From contig CAZIGK010000002.1 of the NCBI GenBank assembly GCA_964538615.1, positions 1-64,000 of the forward strand: a stretch of 64,000 nt of DNA, given 5' to 3'. A program made the translations under genes and the position numbers. Of the stretch, positions 33,537-41,952 are shown piece after piece (position 1 is the first letter of the stretch; each line of letters begins with the position of its first letter). The notes under the pieces are model-generated. The model was not told the DNA's origin, ran no database searches, and saw only the letters and a program-made list of their open reading frames with translations. Source of the stretch: CAZIGK01 sp964538615 (lineage in GTDB: Bacteria > Pseudomonadota > Alphaproteobacteria > Rickettsiales > RI-342).

Positions 33537-34805
33537 ATGCATGCAATGATCATTGGTGGGGGAGTCATTGGCCTGAGCACCGCCTTTGCATTGCAACAGG
33601 CGGGGATGCAGGTAACGGTGGTGGAACAGCAGCCAGATGTCGGAATGGGTGCCAGCTTCGCCAATGGTGGGCAATTAAGTTACAGTCATGCCGAGCCTTG
33701 GGTTAATACGAGCCTGTGGCGGCAACTGCCGCGCTGGTTACGACAAGGGCAGAATGCCCCGGTACAAATAGCCTGGAACAGTGATCCGGAATTGTGGCTA
33801 TGGTTGGCAAAAGCGGTGCAGGCCAGCCTACAGCCGCGCTCTGCCACGCGTGCATTACTGGCTTTGGCCTGTTACAGTCAAAAATGCCTGCAAACTATTG
33901 TGGAAGAAACAAAAATTGAATTTAATCATCAGGCATGTGGCACGTTGCATCTCTACCGTAGCATCACCGAACAACACCAAGCGGAACAGCACGCCCGCTG
34001 GCAGCAGCAGGAAGCCCAGCAACAAGGGTACGATTGCCCTTATGAACTGTTAGACAAAGACGCCATGTTGCAACGTGTTCCGGCATTGCAACATGCAACA
34101 CACCTATGGATGGGAGGGGTGTTTCACCCGCTGGATGCCGTAGGTGATGCCTTACATTACTGCCGTAACCTAAAAGAATATCTACAAAAAAATGGTGTGC
34201 ATTTTGTATCATCCTGTCGGGTTATATCGTTGCAATACCGTCACGGACGCATTACAGAACTCGTGACCGATGCGGGAGAGCGGGTTGCCATAGACCAGTG
34301 TGTGCTGGCCAATGCCACGGATGCAGTGCGATTGATAGGAAGCTTGCGTAAGCTATTGATATTGCAACCCATGCAGGGATTCAGTGTGACACTGCCCATG
34401 CCAGATGAGGCATCGGCTACGCTACCCGTTGCCATGACCGATACAGTGGATAAGCTGGTGTATAGTCCTTTGGGGAACAAGCTGCGCATTGCGGGCTTTG
34501 GTCGGGTAGGGGAACGTGACATAAGCCGCAATGGGCATATGCTGGAGCGGTTGAAGGCCTCCGCCGCGCAATGGCTGGGGCAGGACATGTTGCAGCAACC
34601 GATGGAAACATGGTCTGGCCTGCGCCCTGCTACCCCTTCCGGTGCGCCTGTGATTGGTCAGGTGCCGGGGTATGATAACCTGTATCTCAATACCGGTCAC
34701 GGCACGTTGGGCTGGACACTCAGTGCTGGCAGCGCCTATATGCTGCGGGATGCGATGTTAGGTGAACCAAGTGCGGTAAGTTCCCGCTTTTTCGTGCTGA
34801 AATAA
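33537..34805 (+). CDS. dadA: FAD-dependent D-amino-acid dehydrogenase (DadA-like)
   Basis: 422 aa. Membrane-associated flavoenzyme that deaminates D-amino acids oxidatively and passes electrons to the respiratory chain. The N-terminal GxGxxG dinucleotide motif is IIGGGVIGLSTAFALQQAG (residues 5-23), followed by VVEQQPDVGMGASFANGGQLSYSHAEPW, the DadA signature. The C-terminal FAD motif is YDNLYLNTGHGTLGWTLSAGSA. Begins 3 bp after the HAD gene. With dat it gives a pathway that moves amino groups among D-amino acids and oxidises the rest. Confidence 0.92.
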   Translation: MHAMIIGGGVIGLSTAFALQQAGMQVTVVEQQPDVGMGASFANGGQLSYSHAEPWVNTSLWRQLPRWLRQGQNAPVQIAWNSDPELWLWLAKAVQASLQPRSATRALLALACYSQKCLQTIVEETKIEFNHQACGTLHLYRSITEQHQAEQHARWQQQEAQQQGYDCPYELLDKDAMLQRVPALQHATHLWMGGVFHPLDAVGDALHYCRNLKEYLQKNGVHFVSSCRVISLQYRHGRITELVTDAGERVAIDQCVLANATDAVRLIGSLRKLLILQPMQGFSVTLPMPDEASATLPVAMTDTVDKLVYSPLGNKLRIAGFGRVGERDISRNGHMLERLKASAAQWLGQDMLQQPMETWSGLRPATPSGAPVIGQVPGYDNLYLNTGHGTLGWTLSAGSAYMLRDAMLGEPSAVSSRFFVLK

Positions 34806-34934
34806 AGAGCGACCTACCACGGACGTATCATCATTAACCGTAACCCGCTATACCGGGTAAACAGATTTGGCGTGAGAGCCACCTGTAAAAGCAGAGGTAG
34901 CAGCAGACAGACAGGGTGCCGGATGGCAGAGCGA

Positions 34935-35681
34935 TTACGCATAGTCCACTTGCGTGAAATATAACCCGAAAGCCGGAGCCGTTTGTCCTGCTTTTTGCCG
35001 GTCTTTAGCGGCCAGAATTTCCTGTATTTTTTCCGGAGGCCAGTCCCCGGTACCAATGCGTGCCAACGTGCCAACCGTGATACGGATTTGGTTATACATG
35101 AAAGACTGAGAGCTGAAACGGCAGTGAATTTCCTCGCCAACACGGGTGATGGTCGCAGCATCCAGCGTTTTGACAGGGCTTTTGGCCTGACAATCCACGG
35201 AACGAAAACTGGTGAAATCATGGGTGCCGAGCAGCTTATCTGCCGCTTGTTGCATAATGGCAGCATCCAGCGGTCGCACCACATGCCATACGCGCAGTCT
35301 ATCCAGCGCGGCAGGATTCCTGCGGTTGAGGATGCGGTAGAGATAATGCCGTTTTTTGGCAGAGAAACGAGCGTGAAACGTGTCATCCACCGCTTCGACC
35401 TGTAAAATGCCAATGGGGTCGTCTTTCAAAAAATGGTTGAGTGCCTCATTCAACCGAAAAGCCGTCATACCGGGTTTGGCAATATCCACATGTGCGACTT
35501 GCCCTAATGCATGCACGCCCGCATCGGTTCGCCCTGCCACATGCAGGGTTATAGATTCTTGTGGGCAAAAAGCGGCCAACGAATCTTCAATACGCTGCTG
35601 CACAGACGGGACATCCGGCTGACGCTGCCAGCCCGCAAAGGCGGTGCCATCATATTCAAGCGTGAGTTTAAAGCGTTGCAT
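34935..35681 (-). CDS. truA: tRNA pseudouridine-38/39/40 synthase TruA
   Basis: 248 aa from the ATG at 35681, which gives MQRFKLTLEYDGTAFAGWQRQ; an upstream ATG at 35711 adds ten residues. Catalytic Asp is in HVAGRTDAGVHALGQVAHVD (~residue 54); other blocks are FHARFSAKKRHYLYRI and SFMYNQIRITVGTLARIGTGDWPPEKI. It starts 11 bp after fmt, completing the series gltX-def-fmt-truA on the minus strand. Confidence 0.96.
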   Translation of the reverse strand: MQRFKLTLEYDGTAFAGWQRQPDVPSVQQRIEDSLAAFCPQESITLHVAGRTDAGVHALGQVAHVDIAKPGMTAFRLNEALNHFLKDDPIGILQVEAVDDTFHARFSAKKRHYLYRILNRRNPAALDRLRVWHVVRPLDAAIMQQAADKLLGTHDFTSFRSVDCQAKSPVKTLDAATITRVGEEIHCRFSSQSFMYNQIRITVGTLARIGTGDWPPEKIQEILAAKDRQKAGQTAPAFGLYFTQVDYA

Positions 35682-35691
35682 GTGAGGTCTG

Positions 35692-36651
35692 TTATCCCAA
35701 CCGATCCCCATCCTGCATATTCAGGCTTTTGGCAAGGGTCTGGCCATCCATCGCGCTGCGATTAGGGCGCTGTGCCTGTGTTATTTTCAAACAGCCCTCG
35801 CCGCAACGGATCAGCAGGCTATCTCCGCTGATACCCGGATCCAGCAGAACTTCTCCTGACGTTGCCTTGGGAGAAAGATCGACAGCCTCTGCCTGCAACA
35901 GTTTAATTTGCTCTGACTTATATAAAAAAAAGCATGATGGCCATGGGTTTAAAGCCCGAACCTGACGTTCTATTTCAATAGCGGGTCTTTTCCAATTGAT
36001 TTTGCTATCTTCTTTACTTAATTTTTTCGCGTAGGTCACCCCTTCCGCGGATTGTTTAATGGGTTTTAATAGCTGATGTTGCAAACCCACCAGCGCCTGC
36101 ACCATCAGCTCGGCTCCCAGCTCTGCCAGTTGCTGTTGTAACACTGGGGTGGTAATATCCGCTGGCAAAGGAATTTTCTTGTACAAGAGAATATCGCCCG
36201 TATCCCAGCCTTCATCCATTTGCATGATGCAGACGGCGGTTTGTGCGTCACCATGCCAGATAGGGTATTGAATGGGGGCGGCTCCGCGCCAGCGCGGTAA
36301 CAGCGAGGGATGCAAGTTCAGGCAACCATAACGGGGAGCCTGCAAAATGGCTTTTGGCAACAGCAGCCCATAGGCAACCACCACCGCCACATCTGCTTGC
36401 AAATGGGCGAAAGTTTTGTGCGCTTCTTCAGATTTCAGAGATTCCGGGGTATAGACCGCCAACCCCTGAGCTTCGGCATAGGCATGTACAGGGCAGGGAG
36501 TGAGTTTTTGGCCACGATGAGCCGGTTTGGGTGGCTGGCTATAGACCGCCACCACCTCATGCCCGGCCACTTGCAGGGCTTTCAGGGTCGGCAGGGCAAA
36601 ATCGGGGCTGCCCATGAAAATAACCCGCATGGGTTTGATATTCGCTGCCAT
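35692..36651 (-). CDS. fmt: Methionyl-tRNA formyltransferase
   Basis: Formylates initiator Met-tRNA with 10-formyl-tetrahydrofolate. 319 aa from the ATG at 36651, 3 bp after the def stop; the internal ATG at 36630 (MRVIFMGSPDFALPTL) is also possible and gives the usual length. Motifs: LNLHPSLLPRWRGAAPIQYPIWHGD with the catalytic Asn/His pair and MDEGWDTGDILL; the C-terminal OB-like domain begins at RQVRALNPWPSCFF. def and fmt are adjacent in the reverse of the E. coli order (def-fmt here read along the minus strand). Confidence 0.96.
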   Translation of the reverse strand: MAANIKPMRVIFMGSPDFALPTLKALQVAGHEVVAVYSQPPKPAHRGQKLTPCPVHAYAEAQGLAVYTPESLKSEEAHKTFAHLQADVAVVVAYGLLLPKAILQAPRYGCLNLHPSLLPRWRGAAPIQYPIWHGDAQTAVCIMQMDEGWDTGDILLYKKIPLPADITTPVLQQQLAELGAELMVQALVGLQHQLLKPIKQSAEGVTYAKKLSKEDSKINWKRPAIEIERQVRALNPWPSCFFLYKSEQIKLLQAEAVDLSPKATSGEVLLDPGISGDSLLIRCGEGCLKITQAQRPNRSAMDGQTLAKSLNMQDGDRLG

Positions 36652-36654
36652 GGA

Positions 36655-37182
36655 TTATTCCACCGTTTCCTGCTGTTGTTGTTTTTTTAGTTTGCGTAGA
36701 ATCATGTCTCTCTTCATGCGGGAGAGGTGATCCACAAAAGTCACCCCGTTCAGGTGATCCAGTTCATGCTGAATACAGGTGGCCTCCAGACCGGAGATAT
36801 TTTCCCAGCGATGGGTGGCGCCATGTTGATCCTGATATTCCAGAGAAATCACATCGGGTCGGTAGACGTCTGCATATTGACCGGGGAAGGAAAGGCAACC
36901 CTCTTTGTAGCAATTCTGCTCCTCTGATTCATAAATAATCTTTGGGTTGATAATCGCTTTCGGGTTCCCGTTTTTGCCATCGTCATCCTGTTCAGTATCC
37001 ATGACAAAAATGCGTTGCAGCACGCCTACTTGCACCCCCGCCAGACCGACGCCTTTTTTGGCATACATGGTTTCAATCATATCATTCACCAGTTGCTTCA
37101 GGGCATCATCAAACACCGTAACGGGTTCTGAGATGAGTTTTAACCGTGGGTCAGGGTAGGTGACAAGAGGTAATGTGGACAT
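36655..37182 (-). CDS. def: Peptide deformylase
   Basis: Metalloenzyme that removes the formyl group from nascent proteins. 175 aa from the ATG at 37182 (MSTLPLVTYPDPRL); an ATG at 37206 is in frame. All three motifs are present: GVGLAGVQVG (motif 1, G-x-G-x-A-A-x-Q with Gly in place of the second Ala), EGCLSFPG (motif 2, metal Cys) and QHELDHLNGV (motif 3, HExxH). The tail is Lys/Gln-rich. It lies 30 bp after gltX and directly ahead of fmt. Confidence 0.95.
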   Translation of the reverse strand: MSTLPLVTYPDPRLKLISEPVTVFDDALKQLVNDMIETMYAKKGVGLAGVQVGVLQRIFVMDTEQDDDGKNGNPKAIINPKIIYESEEQNCYKEGCLSFPGQYADVYRPDVISLEYQDQHGATHRWENISGLEATCIQHELDHLNGVTFVDHLSRMKRDMILRKLKKQQQQETVE

Positions 37183-37212
37183 GGTTGGCGAACCTATACA
37201 ACACAAGAGACA

Positions 37213-38644
37213 TTAACTGGCAGCACGCTGCGGTGTGGCGATCTGCAACCCATCGCGAATGCGTTTCAGGCTTTCCTCCCGCCCCAGAGCGACCAGCAAT
37301 GCAGGCAATGCCGGTGCCTGCGGGGAACCTGTCAGCACCGTACGCAATGGCAGCCCGACTTTTTTGAACGCAATGCCGGTTTGTTTCACATAATCCTGAA
37401 TAGCCGCATCCAGTGAGGGTTCATTCCATTCAGCGGTGGCCAGCACCTCTGGCAGGCCAGCTATACCATCCGTTCCTTCTTTAGCCAGTGTTTCTTGTCC
37501 TTTATCCGTCAGGGTAAGTGGTTGTTCTGCTAGCAGAAACGTAAGTTGCTCCGCCAATTGAACCAGCGTTTCCGTCCGCTCCTGATAAAGAGGCAGGGCA
37601 CGCAAAATGCGGGCTTTGCTTTCTTCCCCAAGGGTGAGGTTTTGTTGCTGCTCGATAAACGGCAGCACCAGTGGCAAAAGCTGCTGAGGGCTTGAGTGTT
37701 TCAGGTAATGACCGTTGATAAAGCCCATTTTGGCAAAATCCATGCGTGAGGGAGATTTCCCTACATGATCCAGCGTAAACCATTCCACGGCTTTCTCTGT
37801 GGGGATAATTTCGTCATCGCCATGGCTCCAGCCCAGACGCAGCAGGTAATTGCGTAATGCTTCCGGCAGGTAGCCCATATCACGGTAGGCATCCACCCCC
37901 AATGCACCATGACGTTTGGATAATTTGGCGCCGTCCGCACCATGAATNNNNNNNNNNNNNNNNNNNNNNNNNNNNNNNNNNNNNNNNNNNNNNNNNNNNN
38001 NNNNNNNNNNNNNNNNNNNNNNNNNNNNNNNNNNNNNNNNNNNNACGCACAATGTGGGTAACACCCATGTCATGGTCATCCACCACCACGGCCAGCATGT
38101 AGGTGGGGGTGCCATCGGAGCGCAGCAGAATCAGATCATCCAGTTCATGATTGGGGACACGTACATCTCCCTGCACCAGGTCCTGCACCACGGTTTCACC
38201 TTGCAGGGGGGCTTTCAGACGAATGGAGGGGGCAACGCCCGCAGGTGCTTCCGAGGCATCACGGTCACGCCAGATATGCGGATAGCGGAACCGCTCACCT
38301 TTGGCCTCCGCCTGCTCTCGCAACTGTTGCAGTTCTTCTGCCGTGGTATAGCAATAATAGGCTTTACCGGCAGCAACCATGTGCCGGGCAACGTCTGCAT
38401 GGCGCTCACTGCGGCTATATTGGTAGGTGACCTCACCATCCCAGTCCAGCCCAAGCCATTGCATGCCGTCCAAAATAGCTTCTATGGCTTCTTGCGTTGA
38501 ACGCTTGCGATCGGTATCTTCAATACGCAACAGGAACTTACCGCCACTATGCCGTGCCAGCAACCAGTTGAACAGAGCGGTGCGGGCACCACCAATATGC
38601 AAAAAACCCGTTGGCGAGGGCGCAAAACGCGTTACAACTGTCAT
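37213..38644 (-). CDS. gltX: Glutamyl-tRNA synthetase (interrupted by an assembly gap)
   Basis: Class I synthetase; starts MTVVTRFAPSPTGFLHIGGARTALFN at 38644 (HIGH-type motif HIGG). The frame is open to HDMGVTHIVR, then runs into N at 37948-38044, and resumes at IHGADGAKLSKRHGALGV, which carries the KMSKS-type motif KLSKR. Both flanks end on complete codons, so the missing DNA must be a multiple of three; the 97 N only make the frame appear shifted. By comparison with other GluRS about 30 residues (the GDDH..N..RQ segment) are missing. The C-terminal anticodon-binding region follows normally. First gene of the probable gltX-def-fmt-truA operon, divergent from comEC. Confidence 0.95.
37948..38044. 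other. Assembly gap (97 N) inside gltX
   Basis: Run of N of estimated size. The flanking codons and GluRS alignment by eye predict about 90 bases of true sequence. Confidence 0.97.
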
Positions 38645-38694
38645 GTGAATCCTATCCTTACACTGCGCCATGGATGGCATTTGGGGCGAACCTA

Positions 38695-40836
38695 ATGGAA
38701 AAGGCAAAAAATCGCAAGCCCGCCGCCGCATGGTACCGCGTGTTGCAGGCGCAGGCGCCACTTTGGTGGTTAAAGCATAGGCTGGAATTGCCGTTGCTGG
38801 CATGGCTGGCAGGGTTGCTATGCTATTGGTCTCTACCGGCTGAGCCGTCCCTTTCTTATCCTATGTATTCGGCCATTTTTTTGTGTTTGCTGGTGTTTAT
38901 TCTGCGGCGGCACCCTCGTGTGGCATTTATTCGTATTCTGTGTTTGCTGGCCGGTGTTTTTGTCGGGGCAATAGGATATGCTGGCTGGTGGGTGCAGCAG
39001 CAGGCGACGGTTCCCATCGCAGAAACATATGAAAACCATGCCATCACAGCGGTGGTGGACAGGGTAGAGGAACGCCAGCGTGGGCGTCTTCGCCTTACCC
39101 TGCGCGAAGTGTGCTGTGACAGGCAAGGGCAGGTTTTTTCCGGGCGGATGCGTATCAGTGTCGGGCGTCGTGTTGGGGCGGATGTATGGCCAGAAGATGC
39201 TGTGAGTATGCAGGTGAACCTCTACCCACTCATGCCTCCCGTGATAGCAGGCGGGTTTGATATGGCCCGGCATGGCTGGCTACAGGGAGTGGTGGGGAGC
39301 GGTTACGCCAGAGGAGCCGTACATATTCTGCCCGGAGAACAGGAAGAGCCACCCACAACCTTGCAGAATGTACGTCAGCGGTGGCGGGAGCTGCTGGCAC
39401 AGGCCATGCAGCGGCACATGACGGAAAACACGGCCGATATTGCCCGCGCATTGGTCTTGGGAGAGCGCGGGCAGATTGCCCAATCGCTGGAAGAGGCGTA
39501 TCGGCAAAGCGGGTTAACGCATATTCTTTCTATCTCCGGACTGCATATGGCGCTGGTTGCCCTGTTATTTTACGGCGGCTTGCGGCGTATTCTCTGTTTG
39601 TGGCCGGGGTTAGCATTGCGCATTCCCACACACAAACTGGCGGCAATGTTGGCATGGGGAGGCAGCGGGCTTTACCTCTGGTTGGCAGAAGCCCCCGTAT
39701 CCGCCCAGCGAGCATGGTTGATGGCAGCCTGTGTGGGGTTGGCCGTGATATGGGAGCGTCCCGTGACGGGGTTGCGTCTGCTGGCGCTGGCGGGTTGGGT
39801 TGTCACGCTCATCCACCCGCCACAGGTTTTGGGGGCAGGGTTCCAGTTGTCCTTTCTGGCGGTATTGGCGCTGCTGGTGGCGTATCGACCAGCATTCACC
39901 TTGCCGGTAGACGCCTCTCTGCCGCTGATGTTACGTCACCTCTACCGCCAATGGGATGCAAGTAAAAGTCTGCTGCGTGCCTCAGTATGGGTTTTGGTAT
40001 TGACGGCTCCGGTGGTGGGGTGGCATTTTCGGGAGATTGGCTGGGTTGGTGTATTTTCCAATGTGATAGCCATTCCACTAGCCAGTCTGTGGGTGATGCC
40101 CAGCCTGCTCTTGGCCAGTCTTTTTCAACCTGTGGGAATGGCAATGCCTTTCCTGTGGCTGGCAGAGCAGGGCATTGCCCTGTTAAACCATATTAGTGCG
40201 TATGTGGGCGCTCTTGTATCCCCGTATCCGTTGGTTTTTCCAGCGATGCAGGGTTGGGCAGTCATGTTGCTGGTCTATGCGATGATTCTGGCCGCATGGC
40301 TACATGGCCGCTATGCGTGGTTTTTGCCTGTTTTTGCTTTGATGGTGGTGGCCGTGTGGGGCAGGGCGGAACAACCGCTTTTACTGGCAGAAGCATCCCA
40401 AATGGCCTGGAGAGACAGCATAGGTTGGCATGTGCTACCCCTGTCAGAGAGCGGGGGAAGGCAACGTCATGGCAATCACTTCATGCGCACGCTCTGGCAA
40501 GGACGCCTGAACATGCATCAACGTGAATGGCACAAACATGAAATGCAGGAGAGCCGATTTTGTGATGGTGCCGCCTGCGCGTGGCATGTCGCCGGACAAT
40601 GGGTGGAAGTGCCGCGCACACCGGAAAGCCTGCCGGAACTGTGCCATCACGCAGATAGCATTTTGTTGCCAGAGGGCGCAGAGGCGTTGAACCATTGTCT
40701 GGCAAAACTATGGAAGCTTACGCCACCTGCACGTGGTTACACACCTGTTTTCGCCCTCTATCCAAATGGGCGTTGGTGGCGCAGCGATGCCGTGACGGGT
40801 AGCAGGCCGTGGTATGTTGGTTTTAAGCGCGGCTGA
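38695..40836 (+). CDS. comEC: ComEC/Rec2-family DNA-uptake channel protein
   Basis: Inner-membrane channel that carries transforming single-stranded DNA into the cytoplasm. 713 aa from the ATG at 38695; upstream in-frame starts overlap gltX. N-terminal hydrophobic hairpins are followed by an OB-like periplasmic domain (AITAVVDRVEERQRGRLRLTL, ~residues 115-135; DUF4131) and the Competence domain: ALVLGERGQIAQSLEEAYRQSGLTHILSISGLHMALV (~265-300). Many transmembrane helices follow up to ~560. The C-terminal segment is short and lacks the metallo-beta-lactamase HxHxDH motif found in many ComEC proteins, as is common in alphaproteobacteria. It overlaps the pyrC 3' end by 14 bp, converging. With dprA it points to natural competence. 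Confidence 0.92.
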   Translation: MEKAKNRKPAAAWYRVLQAQAPLWWLKHRLELPLLAWLAGLLCYWSLPAEPSLSYPMYSAIFLCLLVFILRRHPRVAFIRILCLLAGVFVGAIGYAGWWVQQQATVPIAETYENHAITAVVDRVEERQRGRLRLTLREVCCDRQGQVFSGRMRISVGRRVGADVWPEDAVSMQVNLYPLMPPVIAGGFDMARHGWLQGVVGSGYARGAVHILPGEQEEPPTTLQNVRQRWRELLAQAMQRHMTENTADIARALVLGERGQIAQSLEEAYRQSGLTHILSISGLHMALVALLFYGGLRRILCLWPGLALRIPTHKLAAMLAWGGSGLYLWLAEAPVSAQRAWLMAACVGLAVIWERPVTGLRLLALAGWVVTLIHPPQVLGAGFQLSFLAVLALLVAYRPAFTLPVDASLPLMLRHLYRQWDASKSLLRASVWVLVLTAPVVGWHFREIGWVGVFSNVIAIPLASLWVMPSLLLASLFQPVGMAMPFLWLAEQGIALLNHISAYVGALVSPYPLVFPAMQGWAVMLLVYAMILAAWLHGRYAWFLPVFALMVVAVWGRAEQPLLLAEASQMAWRDSIGWHVLPLSESGGRQRHGNHFMRTLWQGRLNMHQREWHKHEMQESRFCDGAACAWHVAGQWVEVPRTPESLPELCHHADSILLPEGAEALNHCLAKLWKLTPPARGYTPVFALYPNGRWWRSDAVTGSRPWYVGFKRG

Positions 40837-41875
40837 TCGCCCATTCTACTGTTTCGCCAGCGCGCAACGGTACCAGAATTTCCCCTCCGGCAGAGGTGTA
40901 TGCCTCCGGCACAGGTATAGACTGGCGGGTGAGGGTGATGTGGCTTTCATTCATCGGCAAACCATAGAAAATAGGCCCATTTTCACTCATGAAGGCTTCA
41001 AACATGCGTTGGCTTTCCGGCTTGTTCAGGTCTATAGCGTGGTCAAACGCTTCAGCATAAAGGGCAACAGCAAATGGCGCAGTATAAGCTCCTGCGCAAC
41101 CACAGGAGGCTTCTTTTTTTCCTTTGGCATGGGGGGCACTGTCTGTTCCGGCAAAAAACTTGCGGTTTCCACTGGTGGCCGCTTTGACCAACGCTTCCTG
41201 ATGTTCACGCCGCTTCAGAATGGGCAGGCAATAATAATGCGGGCGAATGCCTCCGGCCAGCATATGGTTACGGTGATACAGTAAATGGTGTGCGGTGATG
41301 GTTGCGGCTATATTCTCGCCGGCTTGCAGTACAAAATCCGCTGCATCTTTGGTGGTAATATGTTCAAACACTATGCGTAGGGTCGGCAGGCGTTGCACCA
41401 GTGGCTGTAGCTTGGTGTCGATAAAGACTTTTTCACGGTCGAAAATATCAATGCTACTGTCCGTGACTTCTCCGTGAATAAGCAATGGCATTCCCAGCTC
41501 TGCCATGGTTTCCAGTGCAGGCAGGCAATGGGTTAAGTCTGTCACACCGGAATCGGAATGGGTGGTAGCACCCGCAGGATACAGCTTGACCCCCTGTACT
41601 ATGCCGGATGCTTTGGCGCGTTGGATTTCGTCTGGCGGTGTATTATCCGTCAGATAAAGGGTCATCAGTGGTTCAAAACCCGCTGGCGCAACGGCCAGAA
41701 TCCGTTGCTGATACGCCTCCGCCAGAGCAGTGGTGGTCACAGGGGGCACCAGATTCGGCATCATAATAGCGCGGTGATGATGCGCTGCCGTGTGCGGCAC
41801 AACCAGTGCCATCATATCCCCATCACGCACATGCAGGTGCCAATCATCAGGGGTGCGAATAGAAAAGCATGTCAT
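40823..41875 (-). CDS. pyrC: Dihydroorotase (class II, E. coli type)
   Basis: Zinc amidohydrolase of pyrimidine synthesis that cyclises carbamoyl-aspartate to dihydroorotate. 350 aa. Metal ligands are in DDWHLHVRDGDM (HxH at ~13-15); the carboxylated Lys is in GVKLYPAGATTHSDSGVTD (~100), then LLIHGEVTD and FEHITT supply His ligands, and FAGTDSAPHAKGKKE the Asp (~250). These features are those of the E. coli PyrC class rather than the class I enzyme. Standalone gene. Confidence 0.96.
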   Translation of the reverse strand: MTCFSIRTPDDWHLHVRDGDMMALVVPHTAAHHHRAIMMPNLVPPVTTTALAEAYQQRILAVAPAGFEPLMTLYLTDNTPPDEIQRAKASGIVQGVKLYPAGATTHSDSGVTDLTHCLPALETMAELGMPLLIHGEVTDSSIDIFDREKVFIDTKLQPLVQRLPTLRIVFEHITTKDAADFVLQAGENIAATITAHHLLYHRNHMLAGGIRPHYYCLPILKRREHQEALVKAATSGNRKFFAGTDSAPHAKGKKEASCGCAGAYTAPFAVALYAEAFDHAIDLNKPESQRMFEAFMSENGPIFYGLPMNESHITLTRQSIPVPEAYTSAGGEILVPLRAGETVEWAISRA

Positions 41876-41952
41876 ACGAACAGGGTATCCCTAGCAGGTT
41901 CATCATATCTCCCCCCACTAAACAGAGAGAAACCCTGCTTTGCAATGTTTTT

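Noticed and set aside
34814..35413. 199-codon minus-strand frame overlapping truA
   Set aside because: Different frame of the same strand as truA; no family resemblance.
37213..38803. gltX as two broken genes
   Set aside because: The frame change coincides with the N run and both flanks are intact GluRS.
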